A stretch of DNA of 41,604 bases from 66-474 sp039923855 (GCA_039923855.1 JBDTBW010000031.1:1-41604), one strand, 5' to 3'. Numbered from the stretch's first letter, positions 1 to 9,681 are shown. Notes: generated by a model not told the origin, from the sequence alone. Translations and numbers: made by a program.

Positions 1-744
1 TCCTTCGCCGGAATCGACCACGTAAGGCGCGATGTCTTTCAGGTCGGGATCCTTTTTCAGCGCGTCGGCGGTCAAGTCGAGCAGCCAGGAACGCACCACG
101 CTCCCGAAGCGCCAGATTTGCGCGACCTGTTCCAGATCGAGCTTGAAATCCTGTTTGTGACGCAGCACCGAAAAGCCCTCAGCATACGCCTGCATCAGTC
201 CGTATTCGATGCCATTGTGGACCATCTTGGTGAAATGGCCGGCGCCACTGGAACCGACGCGGCCCCATCCCTGATCCTTGCCGGGCGCCAGCGCCTCGAA
301 GATCGGCCGCAGACGATCGACCACGGCTTGGTCGCCGCCGACCATCATGCTGTAGCCCTCATCGAGCCCCCATACGCCGCCGCTGGTGCCGCAATCGACG
401 TAATGGATTTTTCGGGCTGCGAGATTCTGCGCGCGGCGCATGGTGTCCTTGTAATTGGAATTGCCGCCGTCGATCACGGTGTCGTCGGCATCCAGCTTCG
501 GCGTCAATGCATTGATCGTCTGATCGACGATGTCCCCGGCCGGCACCATCATCCAGATCGCGCGAGGCGTTTTCAGTTTGTCGACGAAGGCATCCAGCGC
601 GTCGGCCGTATCGCCGCCCTTGTCGGCCAGCTTCTTGCGCGCATCCGCGTCGGGATCGAAACCGACCACCCGATGGGCCGCCTTCATCAGGCGTTGCGCC
701 ATGAAGTTGCCCATCTTGCCCAGACCGATCATGCCCAGTTCCAT
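1..744 (-). CDS. gnd: 6-phosphogluconate dehydrogenase, decarboxylating (3' end outside window)
   Basis: Oxidises and decarboxylates 6-phosphogluconate to ribulose 5-phosphate in the oxidative pentose phosphate pathway, in the cytosol. The 248 visible codons show the N-terminal Rossmann motif GLGKMG (residues 7-12), the substrate segment GTSGGVWGL (119-127) and the catalytic helix KMVHNGIEYG (173-182; K173, N177, E180). The gene continues past base 1, so the C-terminal part is not seen. The spacing of motifs fits the short YqeC-type enzyme of about 300-330 residues rather than the 470-residue E. coli form; this is an inference from the N-terminal half. The start at 744 is set by a strong ribosome site (AAGGAG, about 6 bases upstream). 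It is divergent from the phosphorylase-zwf-tal-pgi-pgm operon, which fits a shared pathway. Confidence 0.93.
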   Translation of the reverse strand, partial: MELGMIGLGKMGNFMAQRLMKAAHRVVGFDPDADARKKLADKGGDTADALDAFVDKLKTPRAIWMMVPAGDIVDQTINALTPKLDADDTVIDGGNSNYKDTMRRAQNLAARKIHYVDCGTSGGVWGLDEGYSMMVGGDQAVVDRLRPIFEALAPGKDQGWGRVGSSGAGHFTKMVHNGIEYGLMQAYAEGFSVLRHKQDFKLDLEQVAQIWRFGSVVRSWLLDLTADALKKDPDLKDIAPYVVDSGEG

Positions 745-852
745 GCGCGCGCTCCTTGAAGTAGGGTAAACCCCGAATCATACGCCGCGTTGGGTGAATC
801 CGCGGTGTCATCATCCGGGTGCGGGTCTCGCGGCGACAATGTTTTCACATCG

Positions 853-878
853 CACAAAGGCATAATGAAACCTTTGTG
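853..878. promoter_or_regulatory. Perfect 8-bp inverted repeat in the gnd/phosphorylase divergent promoter region
   Basis: CACAAAGG (853-860) and CCTTTGTG (871-878) are exact inverted repeats separated by 10 bases. The loop holds CATAAT (861-866), which resembles a -10 box for the rightward operon, 24 bases before its ATG. No good -35 box was found at normal spacing. The position suggests an operator for the divergent pair, or an mRNA hairpin near the start of the rightward transcript. It does not match the HexR consensus (TGTAAT...ATTACA) that often controls zwf genes. Role is inference. Confidence 0.45.
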
Positions 879-901
879 ATGATCCGAGAGTCAGACAGTC
901 G

Positions 902-3900
902 ATGCCCCGTCGCAGCCGCCAACCCCAAACTGCCGCGCCTTATACCACGATCCTCGCCAATGACGAGTACGCGGTGATGACGACCGCATCCGGCTCCGGC
1001 TACAGCCGCTGGCGCGACCTCGCCATCACCCGTTGGCGCGAGGATGCAACCCGCGATCCTTGCGGCAGTTTCATCTATCTGCGCGACTTGCGCCGGGATG
1101 CGGCGTGGACGCCGACCCTGCAACCCTTCGGTGATGGCAATCACATCGAATCGGATTTGCGCGATCACGTTGCGCGCTACGCGCGCCGCGTCGGCGCCTT
1201 GACCACCACGCTGGAGATCGCGGTTGATCCGGTTCACATGATCGAAGTCCGCGGCATCGGGTTGCGCAACAACAGCGGTGAAGCGCGCGAGGTCGACGTA
1301 ACGTCCTATCTGGAACTGGTGCTGGGACCGCGCGGCGCCGATGCCTCGCATCCGGCGTTTTCCAAGATGTTCGTGCAGACGCAATTCGTTCCCGAAAGCG
1401 GCGTGCTGCTGGCAACACGGCGCAAGCGCGAGCCGTCCGATCCCGATGTGTGGGCCGCGCACACGCTGGTGATTGATGGGGAGCGCATCGGCGCGTTGCA
1501 ATACGAAACCGATCGCGCGCAATTCATCGGACGCGACTGCAGCTTGCGGAACCCGCGCGCGCTCGATCAAAGGGCCTGCTTGTCGGGAGCGACCGGCACC
1601 GTGCTCGATCCGATTTTCAGCCTGCGCGCCCGCGTTCGCGTGGCGCCACACTCGACGCTGCGGCTTGCCTTCGTGACCGCCGCGGCGGAATCGCGTCGTG
1701 CCGCGCTTGCACTGATCGAGCGCAATGCCAGCGTCGCGGCGTGCGCCAAGGTGTTCCAGCGCGCGTCTGCGCAACCGCCAAAATCATTGCGAAAGCTCGG
1801 CATCGATGCGCAACAAGCGCGCGGATTTCAGCGGCTCGCCGATGCGCTCCTGTACGCCGCCTCCGCGCTGCGTGCGTCACCGCGGACGCTGGCGAAAGGC
1901 GAGGGCGGCGTGCCGGTGCTATGGGCGAAAGGCATTTCCGGCGATCTGCCGATCGCCTTGCTGCGCATCCATGACAGTGCGCAAATCGGTTTGGTGGATG
2001 AGATCCTGTGCGCGCAGAACTATTGGCGTGCGAAACATCTGCCAGTCGACCTGGTGATCCTCAACGATGCGGGCGCTGGCAAGGTCGACGCGCTGCAAAA
2101 AACCCTGGAAGCTTCGGTCGCGAAAGCTGTCGGCAAAACCAGGCCGGACAAATCACAGGGCGCGATATTCGTTCTGCGTGGCGATCAATTGGATGATCCC
2201 TTGCGCAATGGCTTGATGACAGTCGCGCGAATCGTGCTGGACGGCAAGAACGGAACGCTCGATCGGCAACTGTCGCGGTTGCCGCCGCTTCCTCTTGCTG
2301 TTCGGCAGAGCTCGACGCATCCGCGCCGCGTCATTGAAAGACGCGTGGCGGCGGAACGTGTTGACAACGCGACATCCGTCAAGTCACGGTCGCTGGAGTT
2401 CTTCAATGGCCTCGGTGGTTTCGACGGCGACGGCCGCGAATACGTGACGATCCTGCGCAATGGCTGCAGCACGCCGATGCCGTGGACGCACGTGGTCGCC
2501 AATCCGGATTTCGGTTTTCTCGCGACCACCACCGGCGGCGGCTATTGCTGGTCGCAGAACAGCCAGCAGAACCAGCTCACGCCGTGGTCGAACGACGCGG
2601 TGATCGATCCGCCGAGCGAGACGTTTTACTTGCGCGATGACGATAGCGGCGCGCTGTGGTCGGCGTGCGCATCGCCGATCCGCTTGCCCGGCGTCGAATA
2701 CACCACGCGTTTCGGGCCCGGTTATGCGAAGTTCGAGACCGAAGCGCACGGCATCGAATCGGAATTGCTGCAATTCGTGCCGCTCGAGGGTTCGCTCAAG
2801 ATTTCGCGGCTGAGGCTGCGCAACCGCAACGGCAAAACGCGGCGGCTGTCGATCGTCGCGTATGTCGAATGGGCGCTGGGCGCGATCGGCACCAACGTCT
2901 CGCCGTACGGGGTGACCTCGATCGATGACAAGACCCGCGCAGTATTCGCCCGCAATGCGTGGCGCGATGCCTTCGGTGAGCGGATCGCGTTCGCGGATAT
3001 GGGCGGTAAACAATCGTCATGCACCGGCGATCGCGGCGAATTCATCGGACTGCACGGATCACCCGAATCCCCCGCGGCGATGGCAGATTCCAGCCCGTTG
3101 TCGGGCCGTACCGGCGCCGGACTGGATGCCTGTGCGGCCTTGCGGACGACCATCGAGTTGCAGCCGGATGCCGCGTCCGAGATCGTCTTTCTGCTCGGCG
3201 AGGAAGGCGATCCGGACAAGGCGCGCGCGTCGATCGAACATTGGCGCGGCGTCGATCTCGACACCGCGTTGGCACAGGTCGAAACGCAGTGGGACGACGT
3301 GCTCGGCACGGCGCAAGTCAAAACGCCGGAACCGTCGATGGATCTGCTGCTCAATCGTTGCCTGTTGTATCAGGTGCTGGCGTGCCGGTTGTGGGCGCGT
3401 ACCGCGTTCTATCAGGCCAGCGGCGCCTACGGATTCCGCGATCAATTGCAAGATGTCACGGCGTTGTGTGTGGCGCGGCCGGATCTCGCGCGCGAACACA
3501 TCCTGCGCGCAGCGGGCCGGCAATTCGTCGAGGGCGACGTGCAACATTGGTGGCTGCCGCCGGGCGGCAAGGGCGTGCGTACGCGCGTCACCGATGATCG
3601 TCTGTGGTTGCCTTACGTGGTCGCGCATTATTCATCGACCACAGGTGATTCCGCTGTGCTCGACGAATCGGCGCCGTTCCTCACCGGCGATGCGTTGAAA
3701 TCCGGCCAGAACGAATCCTTCTTCCAGCCCGCCGTGGCGGATGAAGCTGGCAGCGTGTTCGAGCATTGCGCGCGCGCGATCGAAGCTAGCCTTGCACTCG
3801 GTAAGCACGGCCTGCCGTTGATGGGAACCGGCGACTGGAACGATGGCATGAATCGCGTCGGCGTGAAGGGGAAAGGCGAAAGCGTGTGGCTGGGCTGGTT

Positions 3901-4810
3901 CCTGTTGGCGGTGTTGAACGAGTTTGCGCCGATCGCGCAGACGCGCGGCGAACCGCAGCGCGCAGCCGCATGGCGGAAGCACGCGCAGGGATTGCGTGAG
4001 GCCTTGAACAAACACGCCTGGGACGGCGCATGGTTCCGGCGTGCGTATTACGACGATGGCACGCCGCTGGGATCGAAACGCGACACCGAATGCCGGATCG
4101 ATTCCATCGCGCAATCCTGGAGCGTCATCAGCGGTGGCGCCGATCCCGAAAAAGCCGCGCGCGCGATGCGCTCGGTCGACGAGCAACTGGTGCGGAAGGA
4201 CGATGGGCTGGTCGCGTTGTTTACCGCGCCGTTCGACAAGACGCATCACGACCCGGGTTACATCAAGGGCTATCCGCCTGGCATCCGCGAGAACGGGGGT
4301 CAATACACCCACGGTTCGATCTGGTCGGCGATCGCCTTCGCGCAACTCGGCGAGGGTGACAAGGCGTACGAGTTGTTCCGGATTTTCGATCCGATCCTGC
4401 ACAGTGCAACGACGCAAGATGCGCGGCATTACAAAGTGGAACCCTACGTCGTCTGTGCGGACGTTTATTCGGTCGCGCCCCACGTCGGCCGTGGCGGGTG
4501 GACCTGGTACAGCGGTTCGGCGGCGTGGCTTTATCGCGCGGGGCTGGAAACCATGTTGGGCTTCCAGTTGCGCGGCGCCAGTCTACGCATCGACCCGTGC
4601 ATCCCGAAGGCATGGCCGGGTTTCGAGATCGCGTTCCGTTATCACTCATCGCACTATGCCATTACAGTGGAGAATCCGCACGGTATCTGCCGCGGCGTTA
4701 CCACCGTCGAACTGGATGGCAGCGAGCTGAAAGATGCGAGCATGGCCATTCCACTCGCAGACGACGGCGCGCAGCATCATATTCGTGTCGTACTTGGGGG
4801 GAGCGCATGA
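902..4810 (+). CDS. GH94-family glucan phosphorylase-like protein (C-terminal half of NdvB type)
   Basis: A 1302-residue protein of the GH94 (former GT36) family, which phosphorolyses beta-glucosidic bonds and releases glucose 1-phosphate. Two supersandwich-type sugar-binding regions (about residues 15-330 and 500-790) precede an (alpha/alpha)6 catalytic region (about 800-1200). The catalytic region keeps the GDWNDG motif (977-982), whose aspartate is the family's general acid, and ENGGQYTH. It aligns with the C-terminal half of cyclic beta-1,2-glucan synthase NdvB but has no N-terminal GT84 membrane synthase: gnd lies upstream on the other strand, and an in-frame stop sits at 866-868. It could be a free beta-1,2-glucan phosphorylase or a chain-length partner of a synthase encoded elsewhere. 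No clear ribosome site precedes ATG 902. It overlaps zwf by ATGA, so it heads the operon. Confidence 0.85.
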   Translation: MPRRSRQPQTAAPYTTILANDEYAVMTTASGSGYSRWRDLAITRWREDATRDPCGSFIYLRDLRRDAAWTPTLQPFGDGNHIESDLRDHVARYARRVGALTTTLEIAVDPVHMIEVRGIGLRNNSGEAREVDVTSYLELVLGPRGADASHPAFSKMFVQTQFVPESGVLLATRRKREPSDPDVWAAHTLVIDGERIGALQYETDRAQFIGRDCSLRNPRALDQRACLSGATGTVLDPIFSLRARVRVAPHSTLRLAFVTAAAESRRAALALIERNASVAACAKVFQRASAQPPKSLRKLGIDAQQARGFQRLADALLYAASALRASPRTLAKGEGGVPVLWAKGISGDLPIALLRIHDSAQIGLVDEILCAQNYWRAKHLPVDLVILNDAGAGKVDALQKTLEASVAKAVGKTRPDKSQGAIFVLRGDQLDDPLRNGLMTVARIVLDGKNGTLDRQLSRLPPLPLAVRQSSTHPRRVIERRVAAERVDNATSVKSRSLEFFNGLGGFDGDGREYVTILRNGCSTPMPWTHVVANPDFGFLATTTGGGYCWSQNSQQNQLTPWSNDAVIDPPSETFYLRDDDSGALWSACASPIRLPGVEYTTRFGPGYAKFETEAHGIESELLQFVPLEGSLKISRLRLRNRNGKTRRLSIVAYVEWALGAIGTNVSPYGVTSIDDKTRAVFARNAWRDAFGERIAFADMGGKQSSCTGDRGEFIGLHGSPESPAAMADSSPLSGRTGAGLDACAALRTTIELQPDAASEIVFLLGEEGDPDKARASIEHWRGVDLDTALAQVETQWDDVLGTAQVKTPEPSMDLLLNRCLLYQVLACRLWARTAFYQASGAYGFRDQLQDVTALCVARPDLAREHILRAAGRQFVEGDVQHWWLPPGGKGVRTRVTDDRLWLPYVVAHYSSTTGDSAVLDESAPFLTGDALKSGQNESFFQPAVADEAGSVFEHCARAIEASLALGKHGLPLMGTGDWNDGMNRVGVKGKGESVWLGWFLLAVLNEFAPIAQTRGEPQRAAAWRKHAQGLREALNKHAWDGAWFRRAYYDDGTPLGSKRDTECRIDSIAQSWSVISGGADPEKAARAMRSVDEQLVRKDDGLVALFTAPFDKTHHDPGYIKGYPPGIRENGGQYTHGSIWSAIAFAQLGEGDKAYELFRIFDPILHSATTQDARHYKVEPYVVCADVYSVAPHVGRGGWTWYSGSAAWLYRAGLETMLGFQLRGASLRIDPCIPKAWPGFEIAFRYHSSHYAITVENPHGICRGVTTVELDGSELKDASMAIPLADDGAQHHIRVVLGGSA

Positions 4811-6192
4811 CCAGGAACTCGGACGCATTCGTTTTTTTCGGCGCCACCGGCGATCTGGCCTATAAGCAGATTTTCCCCGCTTTGCAGGCACTGATCCGCG
4901 ACGAGGACTTCGATCTGCCGATCATCGGCGTCGCGCGTTCGGACTGGAACCTGGAAAAACTGCGCGATCGCGCCCGCGACAGCGCAAGAGAGCATGGCGG
5001 CATCGACGAAAAAGCCTGCGGAAAATTGTGCAAACTGCTGCAGTTCGTCAATGGCGACTACAAGGATCAGACGACTTACGACAGCCTGCGCAAGAAACTC
5101 GGCCGGGCGCAGCATCCACTGCATTACCTGGCGATTCCACCGAGCATGTTCGGAACCGTGGTCAAGGGCCTCGATGCCGCCGGCTGTGCGGAGGGCGCGC
5201 GGGTGGTCGTGGAAAAACCCTTTGGCCGCGATCTCGCGTCCGCGCGCGCGCTGAACCGCACGCTGCACAAGATTTTCCACGAGGACGCGATTTTTCGGAT
5301 CGATCATTATCTGGGCAAGGAGGCGGTGCAGAATCTCCTGTATTTCCGCTTTGCCAACACCTTTCTCGAGCCCTTGTGGAACCGCACCTACATCAACAGC
5401 GTGCAGATCACCATGGCCGAGGATTTCGGCGTGCAGGGACGCGGGGGTTTCTACGAAGAGGTCGGCGCGCTGCGCGACGTGGTGCAGAATCACATGTTGC
5501 AGGTGTTGGTGCTTTTGGCGATGGACGCCCCGACCAGCCACGATGGCGAAGCGATGCGCAGCGAGAAGTTGCGTCTCATGCGCGCGATACGCCCACTCGA
5601 CCCGAAAGAGGTCGTGCGCGGGCAATTCCGCGGCTACCGTGGCGAGGATGGCGTGGCGAAGAACTCGAAGGTGGAGACTTTCGCGGCGCTGCGTCTGCAT
5701 ATCGACACCTGGCGCTGGCAGGGCGTGCCGTTTTACATCCGTGCCGGCAAGGAATTGCCGGTCACCTGCACCGAGGTGTTCGTCGATCTGAAATGTCCGC
5801 CATTGGCGGTGTTCGACAATATCTCGCGGAAGCAATCCAATTATTTCCGTTTCCGCCTGAGTCCGGACGTGGTGATCTCCGCCGGCGCGCGCGTCAAGAA
5901 GCCTGGCGAAGCCATGCACGGCGAGAACGTGGAACTGATCGCGCGGCAGCAGCCCAAACGCCAGCGGTTGCCTTATGCGCGTCTGCTCGGCGACGCGCTG
6001 CGCGGTGACGCTGAATTGTTCGGCCGCGACGACGGGATCGAAGCGGCGTGGCGCGTGATCGATCCCGCACTCGACGATGCGGAGCCGGTCACGCTCTATA
6101 ACCCACACTCTTGGGGGCCGGCCGCCGCGAACGGATTGATCGATGGCGAAGGTTGGCATGACCCGATCGTCGCCAAGGTGCGGGAATCATGA
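4807..6192 (+). CDS. zwf: Glucose-6-phosphate 1-dehydrogenase
   Basis: Oxidises glucose 6-phosphate to 6-phosphogluconolactone with NAD(P)+, the first step of the oxidative pentose phosphate pathway. The 461-residue protein has the nucleotide motif GATGDLAYKQ near residue 13 (usually GASGDL), the substrate-binding signature RIDHYLGKE (164-172) and the conserved QNHMLQ segment. An in-frame extension back to 4498 is rejected, because ATG 4807 overlaps the preceding stop (ATGA) and places the Rossmann motif at the normal N-terminal position. Both flanking junctions are ATGA overlaps, so translation is probably coupled. No 6-phosphogluconolactonase gene is present nearby. Confidence 0.96.
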   Translation: MTRNSDAFVFFGATGDLAYKQIFPALQALIRDEDFDLPIIGVARSDWNLEKLRDRARDSAREHGGIDEKACGKLCKLLQFVNGDYKDQTTYDSLRKKLGRAQHPLHYLAIPPSMFGTVVKGLDAAGCAEGARVVVEKPFGRDLASARALNRTLHKIFHEDAIFRIDHYLGKEAVQNLLYFRFANTFLEPLWNRTYINSVQITMAEDFGVQGRGGFYEEVGALRDVVQNHMLQVLVLLAMDAPTSHDGEAMRSEKLRLMRAIRPLDPKEVVRGQFRGYRGEDGVAKNSKVETFAALRLHIDTWRWQGVPFYIRAGKELPVTCTEVFVDLKCPPLAVFDNISRKQSNYFRFRLSPDVVISAGARVKKPGEAMHGENVELIARQQPKRQRLPYARLLGDALRGDAELFGRDDGIEAAWRVIDPALDDAEPVTLYNPHSWGPAAANGLIDGEGWHDPIVAKVRES

Positions 6193-6869
6193 GCGATACC
6201 GTTACCGCAGATCTCGTTTTCTTGTTCGACGTCGACAATACGCTGCTCGACAACGACCGTGTGCACGACGATTTTGGCGCGCACATCGCGCGCGTATTCG
6301 GCGAACATGGGCGCGATCGCTACTGGGCAATCTACGAGGAGCTGCGCGAACAACTCGGCTATGCCGATTATCTGGGCGCGATCCAGAAATTCCGGCTGGA
6401 ACGCAAGGACGATCCGCACGCGCTCGAACTCGCCGCGTTCCTGCTCGATTACCCGTTCTCCGAATGCCTTTATCCGCGCGCGCTGGAAGCGGTGCGTCGT
6501 CTTTCCGGTTTCGGTGTCACCGCGGTGCTGTCCGATGGCGACGCGGTATTGCAGCCGCGCAAGATCGCGGTTTCCGGCATCGCCGATGCGTTCGAAGGCA
6601 GGGCGCTGATCTATGTGCATAAGGAAACCATGCTGGATCACGTCGAGCGTCGTTATCCCGCGAGGCATTACGTGATGATCGAGGACAAACTGCGCGTGCT
6701 GGACGCGATCAAGCGGCATTGGCGCGAGCGCGTTACCACGGTATTCGTGCGTCAGGGCCATTACGCGAACGATCCCGAATCACGGGACGATTATCCCCCG
6801 GCGCAATTGATGCTCGAAAATGTCGGCGAACTCATTACCCTCGACGCGAATGATTTCACGATCACCTGA
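6189..6869 (+). CDS. HAD-family hydrolase, substrate unknown
   Basis: A 226-residue haloacid dehalogenase-like protein, probably a small-molecule phosphatase. It carries the nucleophile motif FDVDNTLLDN near residues 12-21, a motif II-like LSDGDA, a lysine in PRKIA and an acidic motif in MIEDK. The long helical insertion between motif I and motif II is a cap domain. It overlaps zwf by ATGA and is followed 32 bases later by tal, so it belongs to the sugar-phosphate operon. A role in removing a misplaced or inhibitory sugar phosphate is possible, but the sequence does not show a substrate. It is not clearly beta-phosphoglucomutase or phosphoglycolate phosphatase. Confidence 0.85.
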   Translation: MSDTVTADLVFLFDVDNTLLDNDRVHDDFGAHIARVFGEHGRDRYWAIYEELREQLGYADYLGAIQKFRLERKDDPHALELAAFLLDYPFSECLYPRALEAVRRLSGFGVTAVLSDGDAVLQPRKIAVSGIADAFEGRALIYVHKETMLDHVERRYPARHYVMIEDKLRVLDAIKRHWRERVTTVFVRQGHYANDPESRDDYPPAQLMLENVGELITLDANDFTIT

Positions 6870-6901
6870 AAACATGCACGGCCAATGGCCACGGAGTGAA
6901 C

Positions 6902-8005
6902 ATGAACCCCACCCAGCAATTGCATGACCTCGGCCAGAGCCTGTGGCTGGACAACATCACCCGCAAGATTCTCGATGACGGCACGCTGGAGCGTTATATC
7001 GAAGACGACGCGGTGACCGGACTCACCTCAAACCCCACCATCTTCGACCATGCGATCAAGCAAGGCGACGACTACGATGACTCGATCGAGGAGAAAGCCG
7101 CCAATGGAAAATCCGGCGAGGAATTGTTTTTCGAGCTCGCGCTGGAGGACCTGACCCGCGCGGCAGACCTGTTTCGCCCGATCCACGACAAGACCGCTGG
7201 CCTCGATGGCTGGGTGTCGCTGGAAGTCTCGCCATTGCTGGCCGACGACACCCATGGCACGATCGCCGCGGCCGCGCAATTGCACGCGCAGGCGCAATGC
7301 GAAAACCTTTTCATCAAGATTCCGGGCACGCCCGCGGGCGTGCCGGCGATCGAGGAATCGATCTTCAATGGCGTGCCGGTCAACGTCACGCTGCTGTTTT
7401 CGCGCGAACAATATCTCGCCGTCGCCGACGCCTATCTGCGCGGAATCGAGCGACGCATCGCCGCCGGGCTTGATCCGAAGATCGGTTCGGTGGCGTCCTT
7501 GTTCGTCAGCCGGTGGGATGTCGCGGTGGCCGACAAGGTCCCGGCGGAATTGAAGAATCGTCTCGGCATTGCCATTTCGCAACGCACCTACAAGGCGTAT
7601 CGCGAATTGCTGTCATCCTCGCGTTGGCAAAAGCTGGCCCAAGCCGGCGCGCAACCGCAGCGGATGCTGTGGGCCAGCACCGGCACCAAGGATCCCGAGG
7701 CCTCCGACACCTTGTATATCGAAGCGCTGGCCGCGCCCGACACCATCAACACCATGCCCGAGAAAACCCTGCTGGCGTTTGCCGAGCACGGCCGCGTCGG
7801 GGACCCGATGGCGGAGGATGGCGGTGACGCCGAGCAGGTCATCTCGCGCTTCAACAAGGCCGGCGTTGACGACGGCCAACTCGCCGGGCAGTTGCAGCGC
7901 GAGGGCGCGCAGTCCTTCGACAAATCATGGAACGAATTGCTGGAGCGGATCAAGAAAAAACGCGATGAGCTCGCGCCCGGCCAATCCAGGGGCGCGCAAC
8001 GATGA
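6902..8005 (+). CDS. tal: Transaldolase
   Basis: Transfers a dihydroxyacetone unit between sedoheptulose 7-phosphate and glyceraldehyde 3-phosphate in the non-oxidative pentose phosphate pathway. The 367-residue length and the motifs TGLTSNPTIFD near the N-terminus and LFIKIPGT (Schiff-base lysine at 139) fit the longer bacterial transaldolase subfamily that occurs beside, or fused to, Pgi. A GTG two codons earlier (6896) is open, but ATG 6902 has ACGGAG just upstream and is preferred. The 3' end overlaps pgi by ATGA. Here tal and pgi are separate proteins, not a fusion. Confidence 0.95.
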   Translation: MNPTQQLHDLGQSLWLDNITRKILDDGTLERYIEDDAVTGLTSNPTIFDHAIKQGDDYDDSIEEKAANGKSGEELFFELALEDLTRAADLFRPIHDKTAGLDGWVSLEVSPLLADDTHGTIAAAAQLHAQAQCENLFIKIPGTPAGVPAIEESIFNGVPVNVTLLFSREQYLAVADAYLRGIERRIAAGLDPKIGSVASLFVSRWDVAVADKVPAELKNRLGIAISQRTYKAYRELLSSSRWQKLAQAGAQPQRMLWASTGTKDPEASDTLYIEALAAPDTINTMPEKTLLAFAEHGRVGDPMAEDGGDAEQVISRFNKAGVDDGQLAGQLQREGAQSFDKSWNELLERIKKKRDELAPGQSRGAQR

Positions 8006-9681
8006 GTGCACGCGGTTCAAAAACACCGTCATTGACCGCGTCGCCGCAATGGCAGGCATTGTGCGCGCACTGGCACGGCTTGCGCGGAACGACATTGAAG
8101 CACTTGTTCGCGGGCGATCCCGAACGCGGCAACCGCTATAGCGCCGAAGGCGCGGGGCTTTACCTCGATTACTCAAAGAATCTGGTCACCGACGAGACCC
8201 TGCGCCTGCTGCAGCGCCTTGCCAGCGCACGCGGCATTGTTGCACGGCGGGACGCGATGTTCCGGGGCGAAAAAATCAACGAGACCGAAAAGCGCGCCGT
8301 CCTGCACATCGCGCTGCGCGCGCCACGCAACGAACGCATCGAGGTGGACGGCAGGAACGTGGCCCCGGAAGTCCACGCGGTACTCGATCGCATGGCCGCT
8401 TTCTGCGACAAGGTGCGCAGTGGCGAGTGGAAAGGCCATTCCGGGAAATCCATCCGCAATGTCATCAGCATCGGCATCGGCGGCTCAGATCTCGGGCCGG
8501 TGATGGCCTACGAGGCGCTGCGCGATTACAGCCGGCGCGACATGCAATTCCGCTTCGTCTCCAACGTCGACCCCACCGATTTCGTCGAAGCCACGCGCGA
8601 TCTCGATGCCGCCGAAACACTCTTCGTCGTCTGCTCCAAGACCTTCACCACGCTGGAGACGCTGACCAACGCGCGTACCGCGCGCGACTGGTGTCTGCAG
8701 AAACTCGGTGACGGACAAAATGATGAAAATCAGGCGGTCGCCAGGCACTTTGTGGCAGTGTCCACCAATGAAAAGGAAGTCCGCGCGTTCGGCATCGATA
8801 CAGACAACATGTTCGGCTTCTGGGATTGGGTCGGTGGGCGCTATTCGATGGATTCGGCGATCGGATTGTCGACCATGCTGGCGATCGGCCCGGACAACTT
8901 CCGCGAGATGCTGGCCGGGTTTCATGCGATGGATCAGCATTTCAGACATGCTCCAGCCGAGAGAAACATGCCGTTGCTGATGGCGCTCATTTCGACGTGG
9001 TACAACGATTTCTTCGGCGCGCAGACCGTCGCGGTGCTGCCTTACGCGCAATACCTCAAGCGCTTTCCGGCTTATCTCCAGCAATTGACGATGGAAAGCA
9101 ACGGCAAGCACGTTACCCTGGAGGGCGCGCACGTGGACTATCCGACCGGGCCGATTTATTGGGGCGAGCCTGGCACCAATGGCCAGCACTCGTTCTATCA
9201 GTTGATCCATCAGGGGACGCGGCTGATCCCCTGCGACTTCATCGGGTTCTGCCAGCCGCTGAATCCCCTGCACGAACAGCACGATCTGCTGATGGCCAAC
9301 GTGTTCGCGCAATCCGAAGCGCTGGCCTTCGGCAAAACCCTGCAACAGGTGCGCGCAGAAGGCACGCCGAAATGGCTGGCGCCGCACCGAGTGTGCGAGG
9401 GCAATCGCCCCAGCAACACGATCCTCGCGCAACGGTTGACGCCTCGCGTTTTGGGCGCGCTGGTCGCGCTGTACGAGCACAGCGTGTTCGTCCAGGGCGT
9501 GATCTGGAACATTGATTCGTTTGACCAGTGGGGCGTGGAACTCGGCAAGCAGCTGGCGAAAAAAGTGATCCCGCAATTGCGCGACGAGCACCCGCGGAAG
9601 CTCGACCACGACAGCTCGACTGATGCGCTGATTCATCGTTATCGCGCTCTGCGCGACGCACCGATTGGTGACAGCGAATGA
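8002..9681 (+). CDS. pgi: Glucose-6-phosphate isomerase
   Basis: Interconverts glucose 6-phosphate and fructose 6-phosphate. The 559-residue protein has all family signatures: IGIGGSDLGP, the phosphate-binding CSKTFTTLET, GGRYSMDSAIG, the catalytic glutamate in WGEPGTNGQHSFYQLI (E389) and FDQWGVELGKQLA near the C-terminus. It overlaps tal upstream and pgm downstream by ATGA. The position between tal and pgm links the phosphorolysis product, glycolysis and the pentose phosphate cycle. Confidence 0.97.
   Translation: MSARGSKTPSLTASPQWQALCAHWHGLRGTTLKHLFAGDPERGNRYSAEGAGLYLDYSKNLVTDETLRLLQRLASARGIVARRDAMFRGEKINETEKRAVLHIALRAPRNERIEVDGRNVAPEVHAVLDRMAAFCDKVRSGEWKGHSGKSIRNVISIGIGGSDLGPVMAYEALRDYSRRDMQFRFVSNVDPTDFVEATRDLDAAETLFVVCSKTFTTLETLTNARTARDWCLQKLGDGQNDENQAVARHFVAVSTNEKEVRAFGIDTDNMFGFWDWVGGRYSMDSAIGLSTMLAIGPDNFREMLAGFHAMDQHFRHAPAERNMPLLMALISTWYNDFFGAQTVAVLPYAQYLKRFPAYLQQLTMESNGKHVTLEGAHVDYPTGPIYWGEPGTNGQHSFYQLIHQGTRLIPCDFIGFCQPLNPLHEQHDLLMANVFAQSEALAFGKTLQQVRAEGTPKWLAPHRVCEGNRPSNTILAQRLTPRVLGALVALYEHSVFVQGVIWNIDSFDQWGVELGKQLAKKVIPQLRDEHPRKLDHDSSTDALIHRYRALRDAPIGDSE

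Noticed and set aside
745..901. HexR operator in the zwf-operon promoter region
   Set aside because: No TGTAAT...ATTACA palindrome is present; the palindrome found has a different sequence.
1..4810. The GH94 gene as the second half of a frameshifted cyclic glucan synthase
   Set aside because: The upstream bases hold gnd on the other strand and an in-frame stop at 866; no GT84 or membrane segments occur in any frame there.
4777..6159. 460-codon minus-strand frame opposite zwf
   Set aside because: Antisense shadow of zwf; the composition (many His, Arg, Gln) is typical of reverse-strand reading and no domain is visible.
8485..9636. 383-codon minus-strand frame opposite pgi
   Set aside because: Antisense of a clearly coding gene, with no motifs or ribosome site.
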